Shown here: positions 7,088 through 16,273 of the stretch, one piece after another
How positions within the stretch are numbered: the first letter of the stretch is position 1
Layout: the number at the start of each line of letters is the position of its first letter
DNA from: Mesorhizobium sp. L-8-3
GTDB taxonomy: Bacteria > Pseudomonadota > Alphaproteobacteria > Rhizobiales > Rhizobiaceae
NCBI RefSeq assembly: GCF_016756615.1
Contig: NZ_AP023262.1
Span: forward strand, 4,713,501-4,777,500
DNA: 64,000 nt
Direction of reading: 5' to 3'
Translations under genes and position numbers: made by a program
Notes under the pieces: model-generated
What the model saw: the letters and a program-made list of their open reading frames with translations, nothing else
Told to the model about the DNA's origin: nothing
Databases searched by the model: none

Positions 7088-9679
7088 TCAGGCGGTGGGA
7101 GTTTCCATCTTTTCGGGCTTCGATCTGACCCGTGCATATTGCAGGCCGGCAATCGCCGCCGTGGCCAAGAGCGCCAATCCGATCGGAATGAGTGTCGAAG
7201 GCTGTTCTGCTCTCCTCAGGACGGCCGTGACATTGTAGCCGACGTCGAGGCCAATGCGCTTGGCATATGAGCCGAAGGCGACATTTGTGATTGTGAGCGT
7301 CTCACCGGACGGGAGGATCGTCAGGCCTATCGAGCGAAGCCGCTCGAGCGGCTCGCCGGGCGTGCGAAGCGGAATATTCACCGTCTTGCGCACGTCCTCT
7401 CCCATCAAGTCGATACCTTCGACGACAAAGTTCAGCCGCGATCCTTCGGGTGCCTCGCCAACCATTGTCAGAAACTCGCTTGCAGGTCTTTCCTCATAAG
7501 GTGGCGCGAACTGATTGACCCACCAGTCGGGCCGGAACAGCGTGAAGGTGATGAGAAGCAGCACCGCGCTTTCCCACAGGCGGCTCCTGGTCACGAACCA
7601 GTTCATCGTCGCGGCGGAGAAAAGCAGGATTGCTGCAAGCGAGATCGTCGACGCCCATATGAGATGCCACCAGCCTTCGACGCCGATCAGAAGCATGGTC
7701 GGATTGAAGATGAAGACGAACGGCAGGATTGCGGTTCTGAGCGAGTAGAACGCGCCCTGGAAAGCCGTGGCAATCGGGTCTTCCTTGGAGATTGCTGCCG
7801 CCGCGAAGGCGGCGAGCCCGACCGGCGGCGTGATGTCGGCCATGATGCCGAAATAGAAGACGAAGAGGTGGACCGCGATCAAAGGGATGGCGAGACCGGA
7901 CTGGGCGCCGAGATCGACCACCACCGGTGCCATCAATGTGGCAACGAGGATGTAGTTGGCAGTGGTCGGAATACCCATGCCGAGGATGAGACTGATCGCA
8001 GCTACCAGGACCAGCATCAGGATGACGTTGCCGCCCGAGATGAACTCGACCAGTTCGGTCATCATCAGGCCAAGTCCAGTGAGCGTAATGGTTCCAACCA
8101 CGATGCCCGCGGTGGCTGTTGCGACACCAATGCCGATCATGTTGCGTGCGCCAAGCGACAGACCGTCGATGAGATCGGCAGCAGCAGCGCGGGACGCCGT
8201 GCCGAGATTCTCGTTGCGGAATATCGCCATCAGCGGTCGGCGAGTGGCGACGATGCCGAGGATCGATACCGTCGCCCAGAAGGCGGACAGACCGGGTGAC
8301 AACTGCTCGACCATCAGGCACCACAGCAGCACGACGATGGGAATGAGGAAATCCAACCCGGTTCGCGTAACCTCCCAGGCGCGCGGAAGATGCAGGATCG
8401 GCGTGTCGGGATCATCGATCGCGAGGTCCGGATAGCGCGACGAGAACCAGATCGACGCGGCATAGAGCACAGCGCCCGCAATCGCCAGCAAAGCTGGTGC
8501 CGCGGAACCGAATGCCGCCTGGACGGCGAGGATGCCGTAATAGAGGATGCACAACGTGAGTATGGTGCCTGAGAGTCCAAGGCCCCAGCGCAGCATCCTC
8601 TCGCGGGCCGGGAACGGCTGCGAGGCGATCGGCTTCGAGTCGATTTTGATCGCTTCCAGATGCACGATGTAGAGCAGCGCGATATAGGAGAGTACCGCCG
8701 GCAGCAGCGCGTGCATCACGATTGCGGAATACGGTATGCCGACATACTCGACCATCAGGAAGGCCGCTGCACCCATGACCGGTGGCATGATCTGGCCGTT
8801 GATCGAGGCAGACGCCTCTATCGCGCCCGCTTTGACACCTGTCAGGCCGGTGCGCTTCATCAGCGGGATGGTGAAGATGCCGCCCGAGACTACATTGGAA
8901 ACCGAGGAGCCGGAGACCACGCCGTTGAGTGCGGAGGATACGACGGCAACCTTTGCCGGGCCGCCTCGCATATGACCGAGCAGGGCAATGGAGATCTGCA
9001 TCATCCAGTTGCCGGCTCCTGCCTTTTCCAGAAGCGTGCCAAACAGCACGAACAGGAAAACGAAGCTGGTCGAAACGCCAAGCGCGATACCAAACACACC
9101 CTCGGTGGTCAGCCATTGATGATTGAGGAACTTCACCAGCGATGCGCCGCGATGCTGGATGACTTCCGGCATATAGCGGCCGGCGAAGGTGTAGAAGATG
9201 AACACGCAGGCGACGACGACCATCGGCAGGCCAAGCGAGCGGCGCGTCGCCTCCAGCAGCAGCAGAATGCCAACTGTGCCGGTGACGAGATCAAGCATCG
9301 TCGGCTGGCCGGGCCGGTTCGCCAGTTGATCGTAGAAGAGGAACAGGTAAGCGCCGGCAAAAGCGCCGGCGAGCGCGAGGATCCAGTCCAGGACCGGCAC
9401 CTTGTCGCGGGAGGACGACTTCAGTGCCGGATAAGCAACAAAAGTGAGGAATAGCGCGAAGCCGAGGTGGATCGCACGAGCCTCGGTGTCGTTCAGGACG
9501 CCAAAGCCGAAAACGAAGGGGAGCGGCGAGGCATACCAGAGTTGGAACAGCGACCAGGCGACCGCGACCCACAGCAGGATCTGCCCGGTCACACCGGCGG
9601 CGTGCCGCCCTCCGGTATCCGCCTCGGCGACGAACTGTTCGACATCGATATCGGACGGTGCTTCCTTGACTTTGCTCAC
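7088..9679 (-). CDS. TRAP transporter fused permease (DctQ-DctM fusion, TAXI class) with DUF3394 tail
   Basis: An 863-residue membrane protein. The N-terminal part (about residues 25-210) contains the four-segment DctQ-like unit, followed by the twelve-segment DctM-like unit to about residue 680; family signatures include SGSSVSNVVSGGIFTIPLMK and GMGIPTTANYILVA. The last 150 residues (EERPASEFLTMVGEAP onward) resemble DUF3394, a domain known as a tail on such fused permeases. TAXI-class TRAP systems pair this permease with a TAXI binding protein, which is encoded 74 bases upstream. It is convergent with the DctPQM operon, so two different TRAP classes sit side by side. Confidence 0.9.
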   Translation of the reverse strand: MSKVKEAPSDIDVEQFVAEADTGGRHAAGVTGQILLWVAVAWSLFQLWYASPLPFVFGFGVLNDTEARAIHLGFALFLTFVAYPALKSSSRDKVPVLDWILALAGAFAGAYLFLFYDQLANRPGQPTMLDLVTGTVGILLLLEATRRSLGLPMVVVACVFIFYTFAGRYMPEVIQHRGASLVKFLNHQWLTTEGVFGIALGVSTSFVFLFVLFGTLLEKAGAGNWMMQISIALLGHMRGGPAKVAVVSSALNGVVSGSSVSNVVSGGIFTIPLMKRTGLTGVKAGAIEASASINGQIMPPVMGAAAFLMVEYVGIPYSAIVMHALLPAVLSYIALLYIVHLEAIKIDSKPIASQPFPARERMLRWGLGLSGTILTLCILYYGILAVQAAFGSAAPALLAIAGAVLYAASIWFSSRYPDLAIDDPDTPILHLPRAWEVTRTGLDFLIPIVVLLWCLMVEQLSPGLSAFWATVSILGIVATRRPLMAIFRNENLGTASRAAAADLIDGLSLGARNMIGIGVATATAGIVVGTITLTGLGLMMTELVEFISGGNVILMLVLVAAISLILGMGIPTTANYILVATLMAPVVVDLGAQSGLAIPLIAVHLFVFYFGIMADITPPVGLAAFAAAAISKEDPIATAFQGAFYSLRTAILPFVFIFNPTMLLIGVEGWWHLIWASTISLAAILLFSAATMNWFVTRSRLWESAVLLLITFTLFRPDWWVNQFAPPYEERPASEFLTMVGEAPEGSRLNFVVEGIDLMGEDVRKTVNIPLRTPGEPLERLRSIGLTILPSGETLTITNVAFGSYAKRIGLDVGYNVTAVLRRAEQPSTLIPIGLALLATAAIAGLQYARVRSKPEKMETPTA

Positions 9680-9753
9680 GACACCCTCCCGTTGCTCTTG
9701 CGATTTTCGCCGGCGGCTTCCTTTCGAACCCGCCGGCGGGTAGTGGCGCCGGC

Positions 9754-10725
9754 TTACTGAAGCCAGCCTTTCTCCTTGTAGTAGCGTTCGGCGCCCGGAT
9801 GCAGCGGCGCCGACAGGCCGTCCTTGACCATCTTTGCCGGGTCGAGATTGGCGAACGCCGGGTGTAGCGACTTGAACTCGTCGAAGTTGTCGAAGACCGC
9901 CTTGACGAGTTGGTAAACGCTCTCCTCGGGGACATTGGCCGACGTGACCAGGGTGGCGAGCACGCCGAAAGTCTGGGTATCGTCCGGATTGGCGTTATAG
10001 AGGCCGCCCGGAATGGTCGCCCGCGCATAGTAGGGATTGTCGGCCACGAGCTTGTCGACGGCCTCGCCGGTTAGCGGGATGAGTTTCGCGCCGCAGGTTG
10101 TGGTCGGATCCTGTATGTTCGCCGACGGGTGGCCGACACCATAGAAGAAACCGTCGATCTTGCCGTCGCAAAGTGCCGGGCCGTGCTCGTCGGCTTTCAG
10201 CTCCGAGGCCAGAGAGAAATCCGCCAGCGTCCAGTTCATGGCGCCGAGCAGACGCTCCATCGAGGCGCGTGTGCCGGAACCGGGATTGCCGACGTTGAAA
10301 CGCTTGCCCTTGAAGTCCTCGAACTTGGTTACGCCGGCATTGGGGTGGGCGAGCACCGTGAACGGCTCGGGGTGAACCGAGAAGACGGCACGCAAATCGG
10401 CATGGGCGCCGCCCTCCTTGAAGGATTCCTCGCCCTTGAAGGCGTTGTACTGCACATCCGACTGGGCCATGCCGAAGTCGAGTTCGCCTTCTTTGATCGT
10501 GTTGACATTGAATGCCGAACCGCCGGTCGATTCGACTGAGCAGCGGAGGCCATGGGTCTTGCGGTCCTTGTTCAGCAGCCGGCAGATCGCGCCGCCAGCA
10601 GCATAATAAACGCCGGTGACGCCGCCCGTGCCGATCGTGACGAATTGCTGCTGCGCCGACGCGGTGCTGACGGAAAACATTCCAAACAGCGCTGCCGCGA
10701 CACCGAGTCCGATTGTTCTTTTCAT
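9754..10725 (-). CDS. TAXI-family TRAP transporter solute-binding protein
   Basis: A 323-residue secreted protein with a signal peptide ([20 protein letters not shown], cleavage near ASA-QQ). The mature part opens [20 protein letters not shown], the hallmark start of TAXI (TRAP-associated extracytoplasmic immunogenic) proteins, and later has [21 protein letters not shown] proteins bind glutamate-like or other carboxylated ligands in the periplasm. The ATG at 10725 is chosen because AGGAG lies eight bases upstream and it starts the signal peptide; a TTG at 10749 is the alternative. It forms a two-gene unit with the fused permease downstream. Confidence 0.9.
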   Translation of the reverse strand: MKRTIGLGVAAALFGMFSVSTASAQQQFVTIGTGGVTGVYYAAGGAICRLLNKDRKTHGLRCSVESTGGSAFNVNTIKEGELDFGMAQSDVQYNAFKGEESFKEGGAHADLRAVFSVHPEPFTVLAHPNAGVTKFEDFKGKRFNVGNPGSGTRASMERLLGAMNWTLADFSLASELKADEHGPALCDGKIDGFFYGVGHPSANIQDPTTTCGAKLIPLTGEAVDKLVADNPYYARATIPGGLYNANPDDTQTFGVLATLVTSANVPEESVYQLVKAVFDNFDEFKSLHPAFANLDPAKMVKDGLSAPLHPGAERYYKEKGWLQ

Positions 10726-11246
10726 GTGCTTGCTCCTGCTTGCTCCCAATTCGCACGGTTCATGCTGATTGCTCGACCGGCAGTCCGGGTCTTCCGTGCC
10801 AAACCCGTCATGCTAGAACTACTCCCTCAACGTGATGCCGCGAGCGTGGCATCGTTTGCCTCACCAGGCGCGGGACGATCTCATCGATGTCACGCGCTCC
10901 GACGATGAAGGTGGCGCGATCGGCACGTGATTGTCGAGCATACCATCGATCGTACCGGACCGCGCCTGGAATGCCGAACGCTGTTTCGTTTGAGCCGTGC
11001 GGCCATCGCTCGTTCTGCCTGCATGGGATACGGATTGCCTCGCCTCCTGCCGGTGGAGTGTTGCCGCCAGGCTGCGGCGGCCGGCGATCGTCGAACCGGT
11101 CGACCCATTCCAGGATACCCCGCGCCCGCCTCGGGGATATTCCGGCGCCGCTCGCACGAAAGGGATGGCGCATGTGCTTCCTCGACAAGCCATGGTTGCA
11201 ACATTGAAGCAAGCAAATTGCGGGCACCAGACAACGCATTGCCCAA
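10726..11246. other. 520-bp stretch without a recognisable gene
   Basis: Several overlapping short open frames exist on both strands, but none has a convincing ribosome binding site, family resemblance or codon pattern. No tRNA, clear terminator or ATP-binding-protein fragment is visible, which matters because the neighbouring ABC importer lacks its ATPase. The stretch may hold promoters for the TAXI unit or decayed sequence. Confidence 0.4.
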
Positions 11247-12089
11247 TCAGCCGTGAAGATAGTGCAGGTGGCGCGTCAGCCTTTGTTCGGCCCATTCGAT
11301 CGCATTGCGCAGGGCCTCGACGATGACGAGATACAGTACTGCTGCCCACAGATAGGTCTGGAAGTCGAAGCTGCGGGCATAGGCGCGCCGTGTCTCCCCC
11401 ATCAGATCGTAGACGGTAATGATCGCCACGATCGCCGAGCCCTTGATCATCAGGATGATCTCGTTGCCATAGGGCCGCAACGCCACGATCAGCGCCTGCG
11501 GCAGGATGATCTTGCGCAGGATCTGGAACCGGTGCAGGCCGAGAGCGGCCGCCCCTTCCCACTGCCCTCTCGGGACGCTTTGGACAGCGCCGCGCAGGAT
11601 CTCGGCCTGATAGGCGGCGGTGTTGAGCGTGAAAGCGAAGATCGCGCAATACCAGGCCTCGCGGAAGAAGGCCCACAATCCCACCGCTTCGAGTTGCGGC
11701 CGGAACGAGCCGAGCCCGTAATAGACCAGAAAGGTCTGGGCGAGCAGCGGTGTACCGCGGAAGAAATAGACATAGGCGTAGGCGAGCGCGGAGAGCAGAC
11801 GGTTCTTCGACATGCGGGCATAGGCGATCGGCACCGAAAGCGCGGCGCCCAGCACGACCGAGATCGACACCAGCGACAGGGTCACGCCGAGACCCGACAT
11901 GTAGTTGCCGGCATAACGATGGAACAGGTCGGGGTTCCAGGCCATGAACAGATAGAAGGCCAAGCCGAGCCCGAAGGCGATCCAAAGCCCCATCAGCACA
12001 TGGCCGATGACACGCTCGCGCGGCCAGCCGCGCGCGGGAGGCGGTGGGCGGTCGACGGTGGTGGTTTCGTCCATCGTCGCGCTGCTCAT
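11247..12089 (-). CDS. polar amino-acid ABC transporter permease, HisM/OccM type
   Basis: A 280-residue inner-membrane permease. An N-terminal extension with one membrane segment (about residues 25-50) is followed by the His/Glu/Gln/Arg permease domain with FFRGTPLLAQTFLVYYGLG and the cytoplasmic EAA loop (EGAAALGLHRFQILRKIILPQ) that contacts the ATPase. It should pair with the upstream HisQ-like permease, whose stop overlaps its start by four bases. Ligands of the family are lysine, arginine, ornithine, histidine and opines; the exact one is not visible. No ATPase gene follows, so the complex must borrow one encoded elsewhere or the operon has lost it. Confidence 0.88.
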   Translation of the reverse strand: MSSATMDETTTVDRPPPPARGWPRERVIGHVLMGLWIAFGLGLAFYLFMAWNPDLFHRYAGNYMSGLGVTLSLVSISVVLGAALSVPIAYARMSKNRLLSALAYAYVYFFRGTPLLAQTFLVYYGLGSFRPQLEAVGLWAFFREAWYCAIFAFTLNTAAYQAEILRGAVQSVPRGQWEGAAALGLHRFQILRKIILPQALIVALRPYGNEIILMIKGSAIVAIITVYDLMGETRRAYARSFDFQTYLWAAVLYLVIVEALRNAIEWAEQRLTRHLHYLHG

Positions 12090-12796
12090 CGGCGGACCTC
12101 GCTTCCGACCTTCATTTCGATGCGCCGGAGCGCGATGGAGGAGAGAATGGCGAGGACGAGGTAGAGAAGCGTCGCGACGCCGAAGAAGAGGAAAGCCTCC
12201 TTGGTGACGCGGGCCGCTATGCCTGTCTGACGCAGGATGTCGGAAAGACCGATGACGGAGACGAGCGCCGTGTCCTTCAGCAATATCATCCAGAGATTGC
12301 CGAGGCCCGGCAGCGCGATGCGGATCAATTGCGGAAGGATGACCAGCCGCATGGTCTGGGTATTGGTGAGGCCGATCGCGTAGCCGCCTTCATACTGGCC
12401 GCGCGGAATGGCGCGGAAGGCCGAGAGGAAGGTCTCGCTGGCGTAGGAGGAGAACACCACGCCGAGAGCGATCATGCCGGCGACGAAGCTGTTGATCTCG
12501 ATGACGGCGGCCGGATTGAACAGACGCATCACGGTCTGGATGCCGATCTGCGCGCCGTAAAACACCAGGAACAGGGTCAGCAGGTCGGGCAGGCCGCGGA
12601 AAATCGTCGTGTAGATGTTGCCCGCCAGCCGGAGCGAAGGCTCACGCGACTGCTTGGCGAGCGCCGCGAGGAAACCGACAAGCAGGCCGGGCGGCAAGGT
12701 GGCCAGCGCGAGCGAGACCGTCACCAGAACGCCCCAGGCGATATCGTCGCCCCAGCCTTCCGGCCCAAAGCTGAGCAGTGTCAGCGCGCCGTCCAT
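12086..12796 (-). CDS. polar amino-acid ABC transporter permease, HisQ/OccQ type
   Basis: A 236-residue permease of the His/Glu/Gln/Arg family. It has an N-terminal membrane segment, the conserved FRGLPDLLTLFLVFYG stretch, and the EAA-type coupling loop around EGGYAIGLTNTQTMRLVILPQ. It forms the second transmembrane half of the importer together with the HisM-like protein encoded immediately downstream (four-base overlap). The binding-protein gene lies 100 bases upstream on the same strand, giving the order binding protein, HisQ, HisM. Such proteins take up basic amino acids or opines from the periplasm. Confidence 0.88.
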   Translation of the reverse strand: MDGALTLLSFGPEGWGDDIAWGVLVTVSLALATLPPGLLVGFLAALAKQSREPSLRLAGNIYTTIFRGLPDLLTLFLVFYGAQIGIQTVMRLFNPAAVIEINSFVAGMIALGVVFSSYASETFLSAFRAIPRGQYEGGYAIGLTNTQTMRLVILPQLIRIALPGLGNLWMILLKDTALVSVIGLSDILRQTGIAARVTKEAFLFFGVATLLYLVLAILSSIALRRIEMKVGSEVRR

Positions 12797-12896
12797 ATGG
12801 CCCTGTTCTCCGCGCTTCGGTCGCGGGCGTCAGTTGCGGAAACGGCGGGATATCCCGCCGCCCCGCTCACGATATCAACCGGACAGAGCGTACCGG

Positions 12897-13679
12897 TTAG
12901 CTGCCATAAGCGTCGTAGACGAAGTACTTGTCGTTGATCGCCTTGTACTTGCCATTGGCGCGAATGGCATCGATCGCTGCGTTGAACTGCTTGACGAGAT
13001 CGGTTTCGCCCTTGCGCACGGCGATCCCGGCGCCTTCGCCGTGGATTTCATCCACCGGGGTGACCGTGCCGACCAGCCTGCAGCACTCGCCTTCGGGCGA
13101 ACTCAGCCACTGCTCTATGACGGTTACGTCGTCGTTGACTGCGTCGATACGGCCGTTGGCGAGGTCGAGCTGGTATTCCTGGGCGGTCGGATAGGGCTTG
13201 ATGGTGCTGTCGGTGTAAGTCTTTTCCGAGTAGTTGAAATGGGTGGTGCCGCCTTGCACGCCGATCGTTTTCCCCGCGAGGTCCTCCTTGGTCACGCCCT
13301 TGATGGTGGTGTCCTTCGGCGCCGCGATCGCCGGCGGCGTATTGTAGTATTTGTTGGTGAAGTCGACCTTCTCCTTGCGTTCGTCGGTGATCGACATCGA
13401 GGCGATAATGGCATCGAACTTGCCCGCCTGAAGCGCCGGAATGATGCCGTCCCAATCCTGCGTTACGAACTCGCACTTGACCTTCATCTCCTCGCAAAGC
13501 GCGTTGGCGATGTCGATGTCGAAGCCTTCCAGCTTGCCGTCCGCGGTCAGGTTGTTGAAGGGCGGGTAGGCGCCTTCCGTGCCGATCTTGAGCACCTTTT
13601 CCTGAGCGCCCGCGGCACCGACCGACAGCGCGAACGCGGCAGCCGAGACTGCAAGAGCGAAACGCTTGGAGATACGCAT
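12897..13679 (-). CDS. amino-acid ABC transporter substrate-binding protein (HisJ/ArgT/OccT type)
   Basis: A 260-residue periplasmic protein with a signal peptide (MRISKRFALAVSAAAFALSV, cleavage near GAQ-EK). The mature start, VLKIGTEGAYPPFNNLTADG then LEGFDIDIANALCEEM, is the classic family-3 binding-protein pattern for polar amino acids; AIIASMSITDERKEKVDFT is also conserved. An open frame continues to 13829, but the ATG at 13679 has AGAGAGGA just before it and the signal peptide after it. It is the first gene of the importer operon. The family binds lysine, arginine, ornithine, histidine or opines. Confidence 0.9.
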   Translation of the reverse strand: MRISKRFALAVSAAAFALSVGAAGAQEKVLKIGTEGAYPPFNNLTADGKLEGFDIDIANALCEEMKVKCEFVTQDWDGIIPALQAGKFDAIIASMSITDERKEKVDFTNKYYNTPPAIAAPKDTTIKGVTKEDLAGKTIGVQGGTTHFNYSEKTYTDSTIKPYPTAQEYQLDLANGRIDAVNDDVTVIEQWLSSPEGECCRLVGTVTPVDEIHGEGAGIAVRKGETDLVKQFNAAIDAIRANGKYKAINDKYFVYDAYGS

Positions 13680-13865
13680 GTTGTTCCTCTCTGTTCTTGA
13701 TAGCCGGGAAATCCCACAGTTTCCCGGCTGGGCCCCGGCATTCCGGCCGCCCATCGCGGCGATATTCCCATTGTTCTTCAAGAAAAAGCAACCGCAAAAA
13801 CCGTCGTGCCTGGACGCGATTTGCGTCACCGGCGCCGGCCCCGTGCGCTCACCAGAGCGAGCGGA

Positions 13866-14372
13866 TCAGGTCAGGCCGGTCTGCAACTCGATGAAATCGG
13901 CGATTGCGACAATGTCGTCGATGTGGAAAACCGGCACCGCAGCGCCCTCGACAGCATGGTCGGTTGCGACCGCCAATATGCTGCGATCGTCCGGTGCCAG
14001 CGGCCTTGTGTCTTTTGCCTGCAGGCGCCGTGTCTCGATCTTGGGGTGAGCCTCGTGCTTGTAACCCTCGACCAGCACGATATCGCAGGGTGCAAGCCTG
14101 GCGAGGATGGCGTCGAGCGTCGGCTCCGTTTCGTCGCGAAGCTCGTGCATCAGGGCCCAGCGGTTGCCGGACACGATGGCGACTTCCGCGGCGCCGGCCT
14201 GGCGGTGGCGGTAGCTGTCGGTGCCTTCCTTGTCGATGTCGAAGGCGTGGTGGGCGTGCTTGACCGTCGACACCTTGCGGCCGCGCCGCGTGAGTTCGCC
14301 CACAAGTCTCTCTGTCAGCGTGGTCTTGCCGGAATTTTTCCAGCCGGCGATGCCGAAGATGCGCAGCGTCAT
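13866..14372 (-). CDS. mobB: molybdopterin-guanine dinucleotide biosynthesis protein B
   Basis: A 168-residue P-loop GTPase. The N-terminus has IFGIAGWKNSGKTTL, a Walker A motif of the MobB/MobD type, and later VEGYKHEAHPKIE, which is characteristic of MobB. MobB assists MobA in making the guanine dinucleotide form of molybdenum cofactor, perhaps by supplying GTP or handing the cofactor to apoenzymes. The start at 14372 overlaps the stop of mobA by four bases, so the pair is translationally coupled. The longer open frame to 14579 runs inside mobA and is not used. Confidence 0.93.
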   Translation of the reverse strand: MTLRIFGIAGWKNSGKTTLTERLVGELTRRGRKVSTVKHAHHAFDIDKEGTDSYRHRQAGAAEVAIVSGNRWALMHELRDETEPTLDAILARLAPCDIVLVEGYKHEAHPKIETRRLQAKDTRPLAPDDRSILAVATDHAVEGAAVPVFHIDDIVAIADFIELQTGLT

Positions 14373-15004
14373 ATCGGAAGCCCCGCGCCGATGCGTTCGG
14401 CTATCATCAGGTCGCTCTCGGTGTTCACGTTGAAGAACGGGTCGACCATTCCCTGCACGAGCGTCAGCATCGGGAAGTCGGCGAGCGCGAAATCCTGCCG
14501 CTCGACGAAGTCCGAAACCCTGTAGGTCGCGCCTTCCTCCATGAAATAGCGAAGGGCAGGGCGCAGCGCCAGCGGCCATAGACCGAAGACCGGATGGCGC
14601 CGGCCGCCCGATGCCGCGACCGCAATACGTTCGGGCCTGCCGTCCGCGGCTTCGACGAGCCGGCTAACGAGGTCGGCGGGGAAGAAGGGCGTGTCGCAGG
14701 CGACACTGACCAGATGGGTGCGGTTCGGCGTGGCCGCGGCCCATTCCATTCCGGCGAGGATTCCGGCCAGCGGACCGGGATGCCCGGGCAGCGTGTCGGC
14801 GATGACGGGCAGGTCAAAGCCGGCGAAACGGGCCGGGTCGCCATTCGCGTTGAGCGCCAGTGCCGCGACCTGCGGCGCGAGGCGGGAGGCAGCGCGGGCG
14901 AGCATCGACCGGCGGCCGAGCAGCCGCAGGCTCTTGTCGCCGCCGCCCATGCGGGAAGACTTCCCGCCGGCCAGGAGTATGCCCGCGATCCTTTCGGTGC
15001 TCAT
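14369..15004 (-). CDS. mobA: molybdenum cofactor guanylyltransferase
   Basis: A 211-residue nucleotidyltransferase. The N-terminal signature ILLAGGKSSRMGGGDKSL binds GTP, and VACDTPFFPADLV carries the metal-binding Asp. MobA transfers GMP from GTP to molybdopterin to give the MGD cofactor used by DMSO-reductase family enzymes. The ATG at 15004 overlaps the stop of the upstream MFS gene by four bases, and its own stop overlaps mobB by four bases, giving a tightly packed three-gene unit on the minus strand. The moaA gene lies 2.8 kb upstream on the same strand. Confidence 0.94.
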   Translation of the reverse strand: MSTERIAGILLAGGKSSRMGGGDKSLRLLGRRSMLARAASRLAPQVAALALNANGDPARFAGFDLPVIADTLPGHPGPLAGILAGMEWAAATPNRTHLVSVACDTPFFPADLVSRLVEAADGRPERIAVAASGGRRHPVFGLWPLALRPALRYFMEEGATYRVSDFVERQDFALADFPMLTLVQGMVDPFFNVNTESDLMIAERIGAGLPI

Positions 15005-16200
15005 GTGTCGCCAACTCCGACACGCATGACATAGAGCGTCGCGAACGCGGCGGCAAAGGCGGAAACAAGCATGATCGCGAGCAACGGGTAGGGACCGCTG
15101 CTCGGCGACAGCAGCATGCCGGCCAGCACCGACAAAAGGGCGCCGCCGCCGATCTGGATCGCGCCGCCGAGGCCCGAGGCGGAGCCGGCCAGGTCCGGAC
15201 GCGCGCTGACGATGCCGGCATTTGCGTTCGGCAAGGTGAGACCGTTGCCGAGCCCCAGGAAAATTGCGGGCCCGAACAGAGAGAGAGCATGCTCGAGCCC
15301 AGCCGCGAAGAGGACGAGCGCCAGCGCGGCGCCCGCGGTGGCCACGACATTTCCGATAAGCATCATGCGATTGATGCCGAGCCGGCGCGACAGGCGGCCG
15401 GACAGGAAATTGCCGACGATGTATCCGCACGAGATGATGCCGAAATAGATGCCGTAGCCGGACGGCGACAGGCCGAGGATTTCGGTTGCGACATAGGGGC
15501 CTCCGCCGACGAAGGCGAAAAAGGCGCCGGACGCCAGCGTTGCCGTCGCCGTGTAACCCCAGAACAGGCGCGAGCGCAGGAGCATGGGGAAGGCGCGGAA
15601 CTGTGCGGTAATGCTTGCCGTGCGGCTGGCCACGGTCTCGCCGAGGTCGAAATAGATGATGGTCATGGCCGCGATGCCGAAGGCGAGCGTCAGAACGAAG
15701 CTCGCCTTCCAGCCATAGATCTCGTCCAGGAACCCACCCAGCATCGGCGCCACCATCGGAACCAGCGCCATGCCCATTGTGACGTAGCCGATCATGCTCG
15801 CCGCATCGCCCGCGCCGACCGTGTCACGCACGACGGCGCGCGAGAGCACCATGCCGGCGGCCGAGAACGCCTGGGCAAGGCGGCAGGCCAGGAAGAGCTC
15901 GATCGTCGGTGCGAACAGCGCCGCGACGGTGCCCGTGATGAAGACGGCGAAGCAGGCGAGCATCACCGGGCGGCGGCCGAAGCGGTCGGAAGCGGGCCCG
16001 ATGAAGAGCTGCAGAAAGGCGGTGGCCGCGAGGTAGAGCGAGATTGCGAGCTGCACCACCTTGTAGTCGGCCTGGAAATACTCCGCCATGCCGGGCAGGG
16101 AGGGCAGGAAGACGTTCATGGTCAACGCGCCCGTGGCTGTTGCCACGATCAGCGTCGTCATATGTGGCGGGGAAAAGCGATCGAAATAGAGACGCGCCAT
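15001..16200 (-). CDS. Bcr/CflA-type multidrug MFS transporter
   Basis: A 399-residue protein with about twelve membrane segments. The text ATGALTMNVFLPSLPGMAEYF followed by DRFGRRPVML (major facilitator loop 2-3 motif) matches the Bcr/CflA drug-resistance group, which exports bicyclomycin, chloramphenicol or similar compounds by proton antiport. The open frame extends to 16359, but the ATG at 16200 starts directly at the conserved N-terminus. Its stop overlaps mobA by four bases; the link with molybdenum cofactor genes is probably one of transcription rather than function. Confidence 0.85.
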   Translation of the reverse strand: MARLYFDRFSPPHMTTLIVATATGALTMNVFLPSLPGMAEYFQADYKVVQLAISLYLAATAFLQLFIGPASDRFGRRPVMLACFAVFITGTVAALFAPTIELFLACRLAQAFSAAGMVLSRAVVRDTVGAGDAASMIGYVTMGMALVPMVAPMLGGFLDEIYGWKASFVLTLAFGIAAMTIIYFDLGETVASRTASITAQFRAFPMLLRSRLFWGYTATATLASGAFFAFVGGGPYVATEILGLSPSGYGIYFGIISCGYIVGNFLSGRLSRRLGINRMMLIGNVVATAGAALALVLFAAGLEHALSLFGPAIFLGLGNGLTLPNANAGIVSARPDLAGSASGLGGAIQIGGGALLSVLAGMLLSPSSGPYPLLAIMLVSAFAAAFATLYVMRVGVGDT

Positions 16201-16273
16201 CAGAGCCCACCCGCGCCACTGCGTATGGTCTGCTTCCTGGATCGCGACTGGTCTGTCGCCACGGGGTCCCCGC

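Noticed and set aside
10887-11207. 106-codon ORF as a gene in the gap before the amino-acid importer
   Set aside because: No ribosome binding site or family likeness, and it competes with several equally long frames on both strands.
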